Shown here in pieces: positions 9,644-19,154 of a stretch of DNA of 64,000 bases. A model generated the notes under the pieces. It was not told where the DNA came from and ran no database searches. It saw nothing but the letters and a program-made list of their open reading frames with translations. Origin of the DNA: Candidatus Eisenbergiella merdipullorum (lineage in GTDB: Bacteria; Bacillota; Clostridia; Lachnospirales; Lachnospiraceae). The first letter of the stretch is position 1; every line of letters starts with the position of its first letter. The stretch spans positions 46,151 through 110,150 of the forward strand of contig DWYY01000045.1 in NCBI GenBank assembly GCA_019118445.1, written 5' to 3'. A program made the position numbers and the translations under genes.

Positions 9644-9689
9644 AACAGACAGAAGAACGCCCTTCTTTTTGGGCTTCCCCCTGTCTGTT
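9644..9689. terminator. terminator-like hairpin
   Basis: AACAGACAG...CTGTCTGTT inverted repeat with inner AAGAACGCCC/GGGCTT pairing; intergenic, downstream of ilvE promoter region side. Confidence 0.5.
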
Positions 9690-9766
9690 CCATATCGATT
9701 TCTCTTTTTCTTCGCTTTTCGTGATCCACCGGTTTTCCTGCCCTTACGGAATGGGCTGAAAATCTT

Positions 9767-10801
9767 TTAGAGGATCTTTCTCACCCATCCTTCCGGCCCT
9801 TCGATCCTGCCCATCTGAATGCCGGTCAGCGTATCATACAGCTTCTTGACCACAGGTCCCATTTCCTCCATTCCGCTGGGGAGACAGATTTCCTTTCCGT
9901 GATCCACGATCTTGCCTACCGGGCAGATCACCGCAGCAGTTCCGCACAGTCCGCATTCCGCGAAATCCTTCACCTCTTCCAGCTTCACGGGACGTTCTTC
10001 CACTTCCATTCCAAGGATGTCTCTTGCGACCACCACCAGGGAACGTCTTGTGATGGAAGGAAGGATGCTTGCAGACTTAGGGATCACGATCTTTCCGTCT
10101 TTATCCACAAACAGGAAATTCGCCCCTCCGGTCTCCTCCACGTAGGTCCTCGTCGCGGGATCCAGGAACATGTTCTCATCGAATCCGTTCGCATGCGCGG
10201 TCACGCCTGCATGCAGGCTCATCGCGTAATTCAGTCCGGCCTTGATATGGCCCGTCCCGTGCGGGGCAGCCCTGTCAAAGTCGCTGACGCAGATGGTGAT
10301 GGGCTTTGCGCCGCCCTTGAAATAAGGTCCCACAGGAGTGACAAACACGCGGAACTGATATTCCTCCGCCGGCTTCACGCCGATCACCGGAGAGCTTGCA
10401 AACATATAGGGACGGATGTAAAGCGTCGCCCCGCTTCCATAAGGAGGAACCCATGCAGCATTCGCCTTCACCACCTGGTCAATCGCATCCAGGAATCTCT
10501 CTTTAGGGAAAGGCGGCATCTCCAGCCTCTTTGCGCTGTCGATCATACGCTCCGCGTTCAGGTCAGGGCGGAAGGTAACGATGTGGCCTTCCTCCGTCGT
10601 ATACGCCTTCAGGCCCTCGAATACCTCCTGGCAGTACTGCAGGATTCCCGCGCATTCATTCAGCACCACATTTGCATCATCCGTCAGTTCGCCATCATCC
10701 CAGGCTCCGTTTTTATAATTGGAAACATAACGCTTATCCGTTACCATATAGGCGAATCCAAGATTGGCCCACTCGATGTTCTTCTTCTCCATCGTTCTCA
10801 C
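9767..10801 (-). CDS. ilvE: branched-chain amino acid aminotransferase
   Basis: 'LQYCQEVFEGLKAY', 'YVEETGGANFLFVDKDGKIVIPKSASILPSITRRSL', 'ECGLCGTAAVICPVG'. Confidence 0.93.
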   Translation of the reverse strand: MRTMEKKNIEWANLGFAYMVTDKRYVSNYKNGAWDDGELTDDANVVLNECAGILQYCQEVFEGLKAYTTEEGHIVTFRPDLNAERMIDSAKRLEMPPFPKERFLDAIDQVVKANAAWVPPYGSGATLYIRPYMFASSPVIGVKPAEEYQFRVFVTPVGPYFKGGAKPITICVSDFDRAAPHGTGHIKAGLNYAMSLHAGVTAHANGFDENMFLDPATRTYVEETGGANFLFVDKDGKIVIPKSASILPSITRRSLVVVARDILGMEVEERPVKLEEVKDFAECGLCGTAAVICPVGKIVDHGKEICLPSGMEEMGPVVKKLYDTLTGIQMGRIEGPEGWVRKIL

Positions 10802-10924
10802 TCCTCACTTTCCGTACTTTATTCTGATACTCTGTTAAACTTATTGATATCGAGTGTTATTATAGCACCATTTCTATCAGCGTCAAAGTTTTTTTTGAAA
10901 AGAATAACATGATATAAATCCTGG

Positions 10925-11866
10925 TCACAGCATTTTTCTCTTCCGCAGGATGCGGATCGCAATGACGCATATCAGAAGGATCACGATACAGATGATAGCA
11001 AATCCGAAGGGAGTATTGGCAAAAGGCATCCACCGTTCATCCACATTCATTCCGTAGATCCCGGAAATGATCGTCGGGATTGCCATAACGATCGTGATGG
11101 CAGCCAGGTATTTCATGGCCGTATTCAGGCGGTTGTCGCTGACGGAGCTGAGCAGCTCCCTGGTTCCCTTGATGATATCCCGGTAGATCTGCGTCATCTC
11201 GATCGCCTGCTGGTTTTCCACCACTACGTCCTCCAGAAGGTCCTGATCCTCCGGATACTTCTTGATCCGGTTGTAGCGCACAAGCCGTTCGAATACCACC
11301 TTGTTCGCCCGCAGGGAGGTGTCGAAATACACCAGGTTGGATTCCAGTTCGTGCAGGTCGATCAGATCCACATCCTCCGTGTCGTTTCCGATATGCTCTT
11401 CGATCGCCTTCCTCCTGCGGTCCACGATGCGCAGATAGGACTGATACAGAAGACAGGTACGCCAGAATATCTGGTAAATAAAACGCACCTGCTTTTTGGT
11501 GCTGAATTCCTTCACCAGATTTTCCGTAAAAGCCTTCAAAACCGGCGTTTCCTCCGCGCAGACCGTGATCAGTGTCTCATTTACCAGGATCAGGCCCAGC
11601 GGGATGGTGGTATAAGCCTCTCTTTTATGTCTGTATTCAATGGTGGGAATATCGAATAAGATCAGCGAATACTCGTTGCTCACATCCACACGCGAACTTT
11701 CCTCATCATCCAGCGCGGCCCTTACGTCCGCCGGATCGACCTCATATGTCTCCGCTACCAGACTGCACTCCTCCGCCGTAGGATCAGTGAGCGCCACCCA
11801 GATTCCCGGCTGAAATTCATCCACCTCATGGATGATGTTATGATCTGTCATATACCTCTTAATCAT
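10925..11866 (-). CDS. CorA family magnesium transporter
   Basis: C-terminal 'IPTIISGIYGMNVDERWMPFANTPFGFAIICIVILLICVIAI' with GMN motif. Confidence 0.92.
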   Translation of the reverse strand: MIKRYMTDHNIIHEVDEFQPGIWVALTDPTAEECSLVAETYEVDPADVRAALDDEESSRVDVSNEYSLILFDIPTIEYRHKREAYTTIPLGLILVNETLITVCAEETPVLKAFTENLVKEFSTKKQVRFIYQIFWRTCLLYQSYLRIVDRRRKAIEEHIGNDTEDVDLIDLHELESNLVYFDTSLRANKVVFERLVRYNRIKKYPEDQDLLEDVVVENQQAIEMTQIYRDIIKGTRELLSSVSDNRLNTAMKYLAAITIVMAIPTIISGIYGMNVDERWMPFANTPFGFAIICIVILLICVIAIRILRKRKML

Positions 11867-11930
11867 TGCGTTGTCCCCGCTTCATGCCTGCCTGCTGTGC
11901 TGTTTATAACTTTTCCGGACTTCCTGCCCT

Positions 11931-12422
11931 TTATGCTTTTCTCACGTATTTCAGAAAATGATAAGTGGTGTCAAAATAACTCATCTCGTCGCTGTCCGCG
12001 GCGATCTCCCAATCGCCGTCCGCATCCAGATCAGGGAAATAAGCGTCCGCGTCATAAGCCCTGTCGATCTTCGTCACATGGACAGTATCGCAGTACGGAA
12101 GGAGCTGCCGGTACACGCTCTCCCCGCCGATGACGTAAATATCCTCATCCGCGTATTTTTTCAGCTCGTCAAGAAGCTCTTCCACCGAATGGACCACAAC
12201 CGCTCCCTTCACCTGATAATCCGTATTTCTGGTCAGGACAATGTTTGTCCGACCCGACAGCGGCATGCCGCCCGGAAAGGTATCCATGGTCTTTCGTCCC
12301 AGCACCACGACCTTTCCGAGCGTTTCCCTGCGGAACATCTTGTGGTCCGCGGGAATGCGCACAAGAAGGTCTCCCTTACTGCCGATCGCCCAGTTTTCAT
12401 CCACAGCTACTATCATGTTCAT
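11931..12422 (-). CDS. folA: dihydrofolate reductase
   Basis: 'MNMIVAVDENWAIGSKGDLLVRIPADHKMFRRETLGKVVVLGRKTMDTFPGG...IYVIGGESVYRQLLPYCDTVHVTKI'. Confidence 0.95.
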   Translation of the reverse strand: MNMIVAVDENWAIGSKGDLLVRIPADHKMFRRETLGKVVVLGRKTMDTFPGGMPLSGRTNIVLTRNTDYQVKGAVVVHSVEELLDELKKYADEDIYVIGGESVYRQLLPYCDTVHVTKIDRAYDADAYFPDLDADGDWEIAADSDEMSYFDTTYHFLKYVRKA

Positions 12423-12443
12423 TTTCTTATCTTTCCTTCCTCG

Positions 12444-13295
12444 TCAGATCGCGATCGGGATATCCCTGATCTGCTCTCCCGTCACATAATCGTCCACCCG
12501 CACGTCGTTCCTGGTGAACCGGTAAAAATCCTTCACCTCCGGATTCAGCCAGAATTTCGGAGCCGGATAAGGCGTTCTTTTGATCAGTTCCTTTATGATC
12601 GGGATATGCCTGTCGTAGATATGCGCGTCAGCGATCACATGCACCAGCTCTCCCACATTCATATCGCACACCTGCGCGAGCATATGCACCAGCACCGCAT
12701 ACTGCACCACATTCCAGTTGTTCGCCGCGAGCACGTCCTGAGAACGCTGGTTTAAGATCGCGTTCAGCGTAAGCCTCCCTTCCCCTTTCTTCTGCGTCAC
12801 GTTAAAGGTCATGCTGTAGGCACAGGGATAGAGGTTCATCTCATGCAGGTCCTGATGCACATAAATATTGGTCAGGATGCGGCGGCTGAAAGGATTGTGC
12901 TTCAGATCATAGATCACCCGGTCCACCTGGTCCATCATCCCTTCTTTATACTGATGCTTCACACCAAGCTGATAGCCGTAGGCTTTTCCGATGGAACCGT
13001 CCGCATCCGCCCATTCGTCCCAGATATGGCTGTGCAGATCATGGATATTATTGGATTTTTTCTGCCAGATCCACAGCATCTCGTCGGTCGCGCTCTTTAA
13101 TGCCGTCCGCCTCAGCGTCAGGATGGGGAACTCTTTTGAAAGGTCATAGCGGTTCACCACTCCGAATTTCTTGATCGTATAAGCGGGCGTCCCGTCCGGC
13201 CACCTGGGCCTCACCTTCTCACCCTCCGTGCTCGTTCCGTTTTCCAGGATATCCTTACACATATTGATAAATATGATATCTGCCTGACTCATCAT
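12444..13295 (-). CDS. thyA: thymidylate synthase
   Basis: 'RRILTNIYVHQDLHEMNLYPCAYSMTFNVT', 'LNAILNQRSQDVLAANNWNVVQYAVLVHMLAQVCDMNVGELVHVIADAHIYDRHI'. Confidence 0.93.
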   Translation of the reverse strand: MMSQADIIFINMCKDILENGTSTEGEKVRPRWPDGTPAYTIKKFGVVNRYDLSKEFPILTLRRTALKSATDEMLWIWQKKSNNIHDLHSHIWDEWADADGSIGKAYGYQLGVKHQYKEGMMDQVDRVIYDLKHNPFSRRILTNIYVHQDLHEMNLYPCAYSMTFNVTQKKGEGRLTLNAILNQRSQDVLAANNWNVVQYAVLVHMLAQVCDMNVGELVHVIADAHIYDRHIPIIKELIKRTPYPAPKFWLNPEVKDFYRFTRNDVRVDDYVTGEQIRDIPIAI

Positions 13296-13320
13296 TACCT
13301 CCAGTTCATCGTGTACGGCA

Positions 13321-14928
13321 TCACACCTTCCATTTATCGCAGAGCGCATTGATCTGATCCGCGAATCTTGCCAGATCTTTGTTCGCCATTCCCTTCGCGC
13401 CGCGGATGACCGCGATGAGGCGCGCTCCCGCCGCCTCCAGCCTCGCGTAAACGCTGTTTTTCACTGCGGGCGCCTTCGCCGCCTTCTCCTTCAGCACAGG
13501 CCCCGCTTCATATTCATAGGCATCACTGATCAGATCGAACCTGGAACCGCTGTAGGGCGCGCAGGTCCGGTATCCATGCTCTCTGCTCAGCTCTTCCGCG
13601 AACGCGGTGCAGACGGAATCTTCCCCGTGCACGATAAAGACCCGGCGCGGCTTCTGCACAAAGCCGGACAGCCAGTCGATGAGGCCGTTCTTGTCGGCGT
13701 GTCCGCTCATTCCCTTAAATGCCACTATGGCTGCTTTCACATCCACCGTCTCCCCGAAAAGCTTCACTTCCTGTGCGCCCTCCAGGATCTTGCGCCCCAG
13801 GGTTCCCACGGACTGATAGCCCACAAAAAGGATGGTGCATTCCGGCCGCCAGATGTTGTGTTTCAGATGATGCCTGATCCTTCCCGCTTCACACATGCCG
13901 GAAGCGGAAATGATCACCTTGGGCGTATCGTCAAAATTGATGGCCTTCGACTCGTCGCTGGTAATGGAAAGCTTCAGTCCGGGAAAGGAAAGCGGATTGA
14001 TCCCCTGATTCACCAGTTCCATCGCTTCCTCGTCAAAACATTCGTACACATTGCGTTCAAAAACCTCTGTGGCGTCCACCGCCAGCGGGCTGTCCACATA
14101 AACCGGGAAATTCCCATGCCCCGTCACCAGATTTTCTTCTTTGATCTTCCGGATGATATACAGGACCTCCTGCGTCCTCCCCACCGCGAAAGAAGGGATC
14201 ACCACGTTTCCGCCCCGGTCAAAGGTTTCCTGGATCAGCCCGGCCAGGTCCTTCACATAGTCCGGCCGGCCGGTTTCGTGCAGCCGGTCTCCATAAGTGG
14301 ACTCCATGATGACATAGTCCGCCTGCGCCGTTTTCTGGGGATTACGGATCAGGGGCTGGTCGTGATTTCCTACATCCCCGGAAAAACACAGCTTTCTCTC
14401 GATCCCGTTTTCCTTCAGCCATACCTCGATGCTGGAAGAGCCGAGCAGATGTCCGATATCCGTGAAACGGATCCGGACCCCGTCACACACCTCGATCTCT
14501 TTTTGGTAATCACAGGGGACCAGCAGGGAAATGGTCCCTTCCGCATCCTCCATCGTATAGGGCGGCTCATAGACCTCCGAGCCCGCGTGCCGCTTCGCCT
14601 TCCTGCTTTTCCATTCCGCTTCCTGCTGCTGGATATGCGCGCAGTCGCGCAGCATGATATCACAGAGCTGGGCCGTCGCCCGCGTGGCGAAGATCTTTCC
14701 CCGAAAGCCCCTTGCATACAACTGCGGCAGCATGCCCGAATGGTCCACATGAGCATGCGTCAGGAACACATAGTCTATCTGCGCCTCCGGCACAGGAAGC
14801 GGGGCGTTTTCAAATGGATTGGCCCCCTGTTCCATGCCTTTATCCACCAGCATATGCACGCCTGCCGCTTCCAGATAATGACAGCTCCCCGTCACCTCAT
14901 GATCTGCTCCGATAAAAACAAGCTTCAT
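13321..14928 (-). CDS. beta-CASP MBL-fold RNA hydrolase / exonuclease-like
   Basis: 'VFLTHAHVDHSGMLPQLYARGFRGKIFAT', 'VIMESTYGDRLHE', 'VIISASGMCEAGRIRHHLK', 'GMSGHADKNGLIDWL'. Confidence 0.9.
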   Translation of the reverse strand: MKLVFIGADHEVTGSCHYLEAAGVHMLVDKGMEQGANPFENAPLPVPEAQIDYVFLTHAHVDHSGMLPQLYARGFRGKIFATRATAQLCDIMLRDCAHIQQQEAEWKSRKAKRHAGSEVYEPPYTMEDAEGTISLLVPCDYQKEIEVCDGVRIRFTDIGHLLGSSSIEVWLKENGIERKLCFSGDVGNHDQPLIRNPQKTAQADYVIMESTYGDRLHETGRPDYVKDLAGLIQETFDRGGNVVIPSFAVGRTQEVLYIIRKIKEENLVTGHGNFPVYVDSPLAVDATEVFERNVYECFDEEAMELVNQGINPLSFPGLKLSITSDESKAINFDDTPKVIISASGMCEAGRIRHHLKHNIWRPECTILFVGYQSVGTLGRKILEGAQEVKLFGETVDVKAAIVAFKGMSGHADKNGLIDWLSGFVQKPRRVFIVHGEDSVCTAFAEELSREHGYRTCAPYSGSRFDLISDAYEYEAGPVLKEKAAKAPAVKNSVYARLEAAGARLIAVIRGAKGMANKDLARFADQINALCDKWKV

Positions 14929-15030
14929 AATTCCCCTCCATTCCGGCTTACCTCCGCCCAACAAACCGCCGCTGCTCCACACCCAGTATAACATGGTATG
15001 ACCGCAGCGGCAAATTTATTTCTCTCCTCT

Positions 15031-16230
15031 TTATTCTTCCCCGTAGATCTCCTTTCTGATATAGGCGCGGTTCTGATCAAAATCCACCTGCAGCACGGCC
15101 ATTCCCCTTATGTTCGCGTTGGAATACGTGCCGTCTAACGGCAGGCTGTCCTGCACGAACTCATAGCTCAGCAGCTTTCCAGCCGACAGGGCGAGCCTCA
15201 TGCATTCCCCCTGCGTCAGATTGGTGGTCAGGTTCGGGAACAGGCCTTCTATCACCTCTCCCGGATTGGTCAGCACCGCGGCCGGAAGCTTGCGGAACAC
15301 GGCGGAAAGAACGTTCCTCTGTCTCTGGGTCCGTTCAAAGTCCGTGCCGATATACCGGTTCCTGCAGTACGCCAGCGCCTGCGCGCCGTTCAGATGAATG
15401 TTTCCCGAAAGCGACGTGTCCAGATAATCCGTATCGATCGGCATTCCCCTCAGCTCATTATATTCATTCAGATAAGCGTTCACCCACTGCACTTCTTCAT
15501 TGGACAGCTCCAGTTCCACGCCGCCCACCGCATCCACCAGATTGGCGAAAGCCTCAAAGTTCACCACTGCATAATGGGAAACCTCCGTACCGAAATTCTG
15601 GTTCACCGTCTCCATCAGAAGCTCCGGGCCGCCATAAGCAAAAGCCGCATTCAGCCGGTTCCCATCATGGCCCGGGATATCCACATACATATCCCTTAGA
15701 AGCGAAGTCATATGCACCGTTTTCGTTCGGTCGCTGATGGTGAGCAGGATCATCGCATCCGAACGACCTTCCGTCCCGGACGTCCTGGAATCGCTGCCGA
15801 TCAGCAGCAGAGATGTAACGCCGTCCTCCTTCAGCGGCCCGTCCGTCCCTTCAGCCGTCTCCTCCACGTTCATCTCGTTGTACACCACCCCGACGAGCAG
15901 ATACAGCCCGCCGAAAAAAATGACCAGAAGGATGAGAACGGCCGCTGCAAACTTCTTCAGCCCGGAACGTTTTTTCTTTCTTCCATTCCTGCCCGAAGGC
16001 TCTTTTTTCTTCCGGGATTCTCCTTCCGCCTCTTTCCAGGCTCTGCCTTCCGCTTTGTTCTCCGCATCCTCACAGGAGTCTTCTGTGTCCTCCCAGGCTG
16101 CGCCTTCCAGGGAGTCCTCGTCCTCCAAAGCCTCTTCGCCGCCTTTTCCGATCCCGTCTACCTCACGTTCCAGAAACTGCTCCAGTCCTTTCTGGATCTG
16201 TTCCATCTCATTTTCTGTCTTTTTTTCCAT
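15031..16230 (-). CDS. LytR-CpsA-Psr (LCP) family protein
   Basis: 'SLLLIGSDSRTSGTEGRSDAMILLTISDRTKTVHMTSLLRDMYVDIPGHDGNRLNAAFAYGG...YCRNRYIGTDFERTQRQRNVL'; acidic cytoplasmic N-terminus before one TM. Confidence 0.92.
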   Translation of the reverse strand: MEKKTENEMEQIQKGLEQFLEREVDGIGKGGEEALEDEDSLEGAAWEDTEDSCEDAENKAEGRAWKEAEGESRKKKEPSGRNGRKKKRSGLKKFAAAVLILLVIFFGGLYLLVGVVYNEMNVEETAEGTDGPLKEDGVTSLLLIGSDSRTSGTEGRSDAMILLTISDRTKTVHMTSLLRDMYVDIPGHDGNRLNAAFAYGGPELLMETVNQNFGTEVSHYAVVNFEAFANLVDAVGGVELELSNEEVQWVNAYLNEYNELRGMPIDTDYLDTSLSGNIHLNGAQALAYCRNRYIGTDFERTQRQRNVLSAVFRKLPAAVLTNPGEVIEGLFPNLTTNLTQGECMRLALSAGKLLSYEFVQDSLPLDGTYSNANIRGMAVLQVDFDQNRAYIRKEIYGEE

Positions 16231-16598
16231 ATCCTCATGCTCCTTTCCGGGAGCCGCTGTCCTCTTCCGGCTTCTGCCCCATTTTCTCCTGTCAAATGCC
16301 GTCCGGCCGTCCGCCTCAGGCCTTTGCGCTGCGCACATTGACTCAGGTTCCACCGCATCCGGTGCAGATTTCAATATGCCTCAGTATACCACAAATGGAT
16401 CAAAAAAAGGAATGCTTCAGAAATATTTAAGAAAGGATGTGACGGAAAACTGGGTAGAGCCGGATATCAGTGCGATATGTGACAAAAACAAAATCTCAGA
16501 GCGTGGGTGTACCGGCGCTTTCGACTGGATGATCGAGGATCCGGCAGAGCCCCGTTGATTTCTGTCTGACTTTTTTTGCATAACTTTTTTCGGACAAG

Positions 16599-16635
16599 AA
16601 ACAGCGGCTTTCAAGAATCACGAAAGCCGCTGTTT
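16599..16635. terminator. terminator-like hairpin downstream of tRNA-Gly
   Basis: 14-bp perfect inverted repeat AAACAGCGGCTTTC-N9-GAAAGCCGCTGTTT, with T-rich flanks. Confidence 0.8.
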
Positions 16636-16651
16636 TACTGGATTCTATAAG

Positions 16652-16724
16652 AGCGATAGACGGGGCTCGAACCCGCGGTCTCGACCTTGGCAAGGTCGCG
16701 CGTTACCAACTACGCCACTATCGC
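16652..16724 (-). tRNA. tRNA-Gly (anticodon GCC)
   Basis: Minus strand GCGATAGTGGCGTAGTTGGTAACGCGCGACCTTGCCAAGGTCGAGACCGCGGGTTCGAGCCCCGTCTATCGC; acceptor GCGATAG/CTATCGC, anticodon loop TTGCCAA, T-loop GTTCGAG. Confidence 0.95.
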
Positions 16725-16822
16725 ATTCATGTCTGCCCGCCGTCTTCCCGACGGGCAAGTATTACTATACATGAACTTTACATGATTGTCAACAGTTTTT
16801 TTCTCACGGCATGTTTTTCTGC

Positions 16823-18163
16823 TTACATGGACTGTCCGCACTTCACCCGATAGATCCGTGTCAGAGAATCGTTGATCCTGTCTTCATCGATCGTTCCGTT
16901 CTGGACGGCAGCGATCACTCCTTCATAAGCGGTAACAAAATCCTCCGGCATCAGGATCATGTCCGCACCGGCCTTCAGCGCCCTAATTGCCGCTTCATCC
17001 GCCGTATAATACTGAGAAATGGCCGACATGTTCATGGCATCTGTGATCACGATCCCGTTATATCCAAGCTGCCCTCTCAGGATTTCCGTGATGATCTTTT
17101 CATTCATGGAAGCCGGGACCTTGTCGCCATCCGTCAGGCCCGGGGCAGAAATATGCCCCACCATCACCATATCTGCCCCTGCTTCTATTCCCGCTGAAAA
17201 AGGGAGGAATTCCACCGTCTGCATCTGTTCCAGGGTCCTGTCCGTTTCCACCTGTCCATCATGAGAATCCCCTGCCGTATCCCCATGTCCCGGAAAATGC
17301 TTGAGACACGCGCTCACGCCGTTTTCCTCAAGGCCCTGCACCTCGGAAGCGACCATCTGCGAAACGACAGCGGGATCGTTTCCAAATGATCTGTCTCCGA
17401 TCACGGTATTATCGGGATTGGTCAGCACATCCGCCACCGGGGCAAAATCCAGATTGAACCCATATTCCTTCAGATACGCCCCGATTGCCGCGCCGGCCGC
17501 ATATGCCTCAGAAGCGTCCTGCGATGCGCCGATATCCGCCATGGGACCCACGTTTTCAAGTCCCAGGCCGTCTGCCACACGCGCGACACGCCCGCCTTCC
17601 TCATCCACGCCGAGGAACAGCGGATATTTGCTGTAAGAGACCGTATTTGCAAGCATTTCCTTCAATTGGGAAGCGGACTGGATATTTTGGGCAAAATAGA
17701 CCAGTCCTCCCACCGGATAACGCTCCAGCGCCTCTTTGGTGCTCTCCCCTGCCTGCACCGCCGTGCCGACTCCGGTAAGCTGTTCCGGTGTGATGATGAA
17801 CAATCCTGCTACCTTTTCTTCCAGGGTCATGGATCCCACGTAACTGCTGACCCTCTCCTCCAGTGTTTCCGCACTGGACGTTTCCTCCTGCCCGGCGGAT
17901 GGCTCCTGCTGCTGTCCGGCTTCCGTCTCAGGCGAAGCAGAGTCCTCGGTCTCTCCGCCCTGCTCCATCTGGCCCTGCCTATCTGTTCCTCCAGTTTCCT
18001 CCTGCACAGCGCCGGGATCACCACCTTCCCGCCCTTCGCCTGAAACAGAACGGACAGCGAAAATGCATCCAAAAACAATTCCTGCCAGGATCAGCGCGGC
18101 CAAGATATAGTCAATGATCTGATTCCTGCGCCTTCTTCGTCTTCTCATTTCCCTGCGGTTCAT
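16823..18163 (-). CDS. glycoside hydrolase family 3 (beta-N-acetylhexosaminidase, NagZ-like), membrane anchored
   Basis: 'FLGVDEEGGRVARVADGL', 'CLKHFPGHGDTAGDSHDG', 'GYNGIVITDAMNMSAI'; N-terminal TM plus Q/E-rich linker. Confidence 0.93.
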   Translation of the reverse strand: MNRREMRRRRRRRNQIIDYILAALILAGIVFGCIFAVRSVSGEGREGGDPGAVQEETGGTDRQGQMEQGGETEDSASPETEAGQQQEPSAGQEETSSAETLEERVSSYVGSMTLEEKVAGLFIITPEQLTGVGTAVQAGESTKEALERYPVGGLVYFAQNIQSASQLKEMLANTVSYSKYPLFLGVDEEGGRVARVADGLGLENVGPMADIGASQDASEAYAAGAAIGAYLKEYGFNLDFAPVADVLTNPDNTVIGDRSFGNDPAVVSQMVASEVQGLEENGVSACLKHFPGHGDTAGDSHDGQVETDRTLEQMQTVEFLPFSAGIEAGADMVMVGHISAPGLTDGDKVPASMNEKIITEILRGQLGYNGIVITDAMNMSAISQYYTADEAAIRALKAGADMILMPEDFVTAYEGVIAAVQNGTIDEDRINDSLTRIYRVKCGQSM

Positions 18164-18276
18164 ATCCTGTCCAACCTCCCTGCATCTGATTTCTGTCCGG
18201 TTCCCCACCGCAGCCAAGGCAGGCTTCCGGACGGACATCTGGTACATTCGTTACTGTCAGACTACCACAAAAGGAA

Positions 18277-18310
18277 GCGGGTATCAATCATTTTCATGTC
18301 TGATACCCGC
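18277..18310 (-). terminator. terminator-like hairpin of the ncRNA candidate
   Basis: 10-bp perfect inverted repeat GCGGGTATCA...TGATACCCGC followed on the minus strand by TTCCTTTTG. Confidence 0.65.
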
Positions 18311-18409
18311 TCCTAAACTATGCTATCCAATGGCCTATACCTCCATTTTCTCCTCTGCTCTTCTTTCCACTCCTTCTTTTCTTTTGTACTCATGTACCGC
18401 AACGGTTTT

Positions 18410-18449
18410 CATCTTCTGATGATCCATCGCATCTTCCGATGATCCTTCG
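18410..18449 (-). repeat. tandem 20-nt repeat inside the ncRNA candidate
   Basis: + strand CATCTTCTGATGATCCATCG then CATCTTCCGATGATCCTTCG; each folds into a 4-bp hairpin on the minus strand. Confidence 0.85.
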
Positions 18450-18968
18450 CCACTCAGATAAGTGTACTCGTTTCGCATTCGGTATTAGATTAGCATTGTT
18501 CCTTAAAGATTTTATTTTCACGTATCTGAAAGATTCTTTTCCTCTTTTCCGGATTCCTTTAAACTGAAAGCCCTATCTTCCGAAGTCCATCTATCATAAA
18601 TTTAGGTCTTTTGCTTTCAGGAATTCCTCCCCTCAGCCTGTCGATCTTGTTTTTTCCATGAAAAATGTCAACTTCTGTTTCTACTTCTAATGATAAAGAT
18701 CATTCTCGCTGCTTTCAGGGAATGTCCATTTTTAAAAGAATCTCAATTTACAGTTCCAAATTCCTTCAGATTTCTTCTTTCAATCTAAAGTCGTTCCTTC
18801 TGAAGATTCTCTTCCTCTTTCTGATCCGTCTTTAAGGCTTTTTCTATGAAATTGTTTTGTCCTGTTTCTTAAAAACATTCTGTTTTTAAGAAATAAAATT
18901 TACGTTTTCGGCGGTCCGTACCTCCTTCTTTCTTTTTTGTTTTTGCTCTTTTCTTTGTTTGTGACTTC

Positions 18969-18997
18969 ATTATATCCCCGCCTTTTTCGGTTGTCAA
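18969..18997 (-). promoter_or_regulatory. consensus sigma-A promoter of the ncRNA candidate
   Basis: Minus strand TTGACA (18992-18997), 17 bp spacer, TATAAT (18969-18974). Confidence 0.88.
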
Positions 18998-19154
18998 CAA
19001 GTTTTACGACATTTTTTCAATTTTTATATTGTTTTCTATATTTATATCTGTATGAATGTAATTTATATGTATTTTGTTATAAATACTTTGAATTTTCTGA
19101 CAATTATTCCGCTTCTCATCCCATTTTGGATGAAAAAGACTGCGTTTTCACGGA

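Larger units (their letters stand above)
18266..18962 (-). ncRNA. candidate large structured noncoding RNA (about 700 nt, family unassigned; ROOL-like is one hypothesis)
   Basis: No ORF in the supplied track lies inside it. Perfect TTGACA-N17-TATAAT promoter at its 5' side and a terminator-like hairpin at its 3' side. Purine-rich RNA strand with multiple short hairpins (13-bp stem at 18865-18893; tandem 20-nt units forming CATC-GGAA-GATG and CATC-AGAA-GATG; GAAGA-GAA-TCTTC; AATGAT-CTTT-ATCATT; 8-bp long-range CTGAAAGC/GCTTTCAG). Confidence 0.6.

Noticed and set aside
16380-16558. Possible gene remnant upstream of the LCP gene ('...DISAICDKNKISERGCTGAFDWMIEDPAEPR')
   Set aside because: Only the tail of an ORF running antisense through the LCP gene; no recognisable family or independent start, so not supported.
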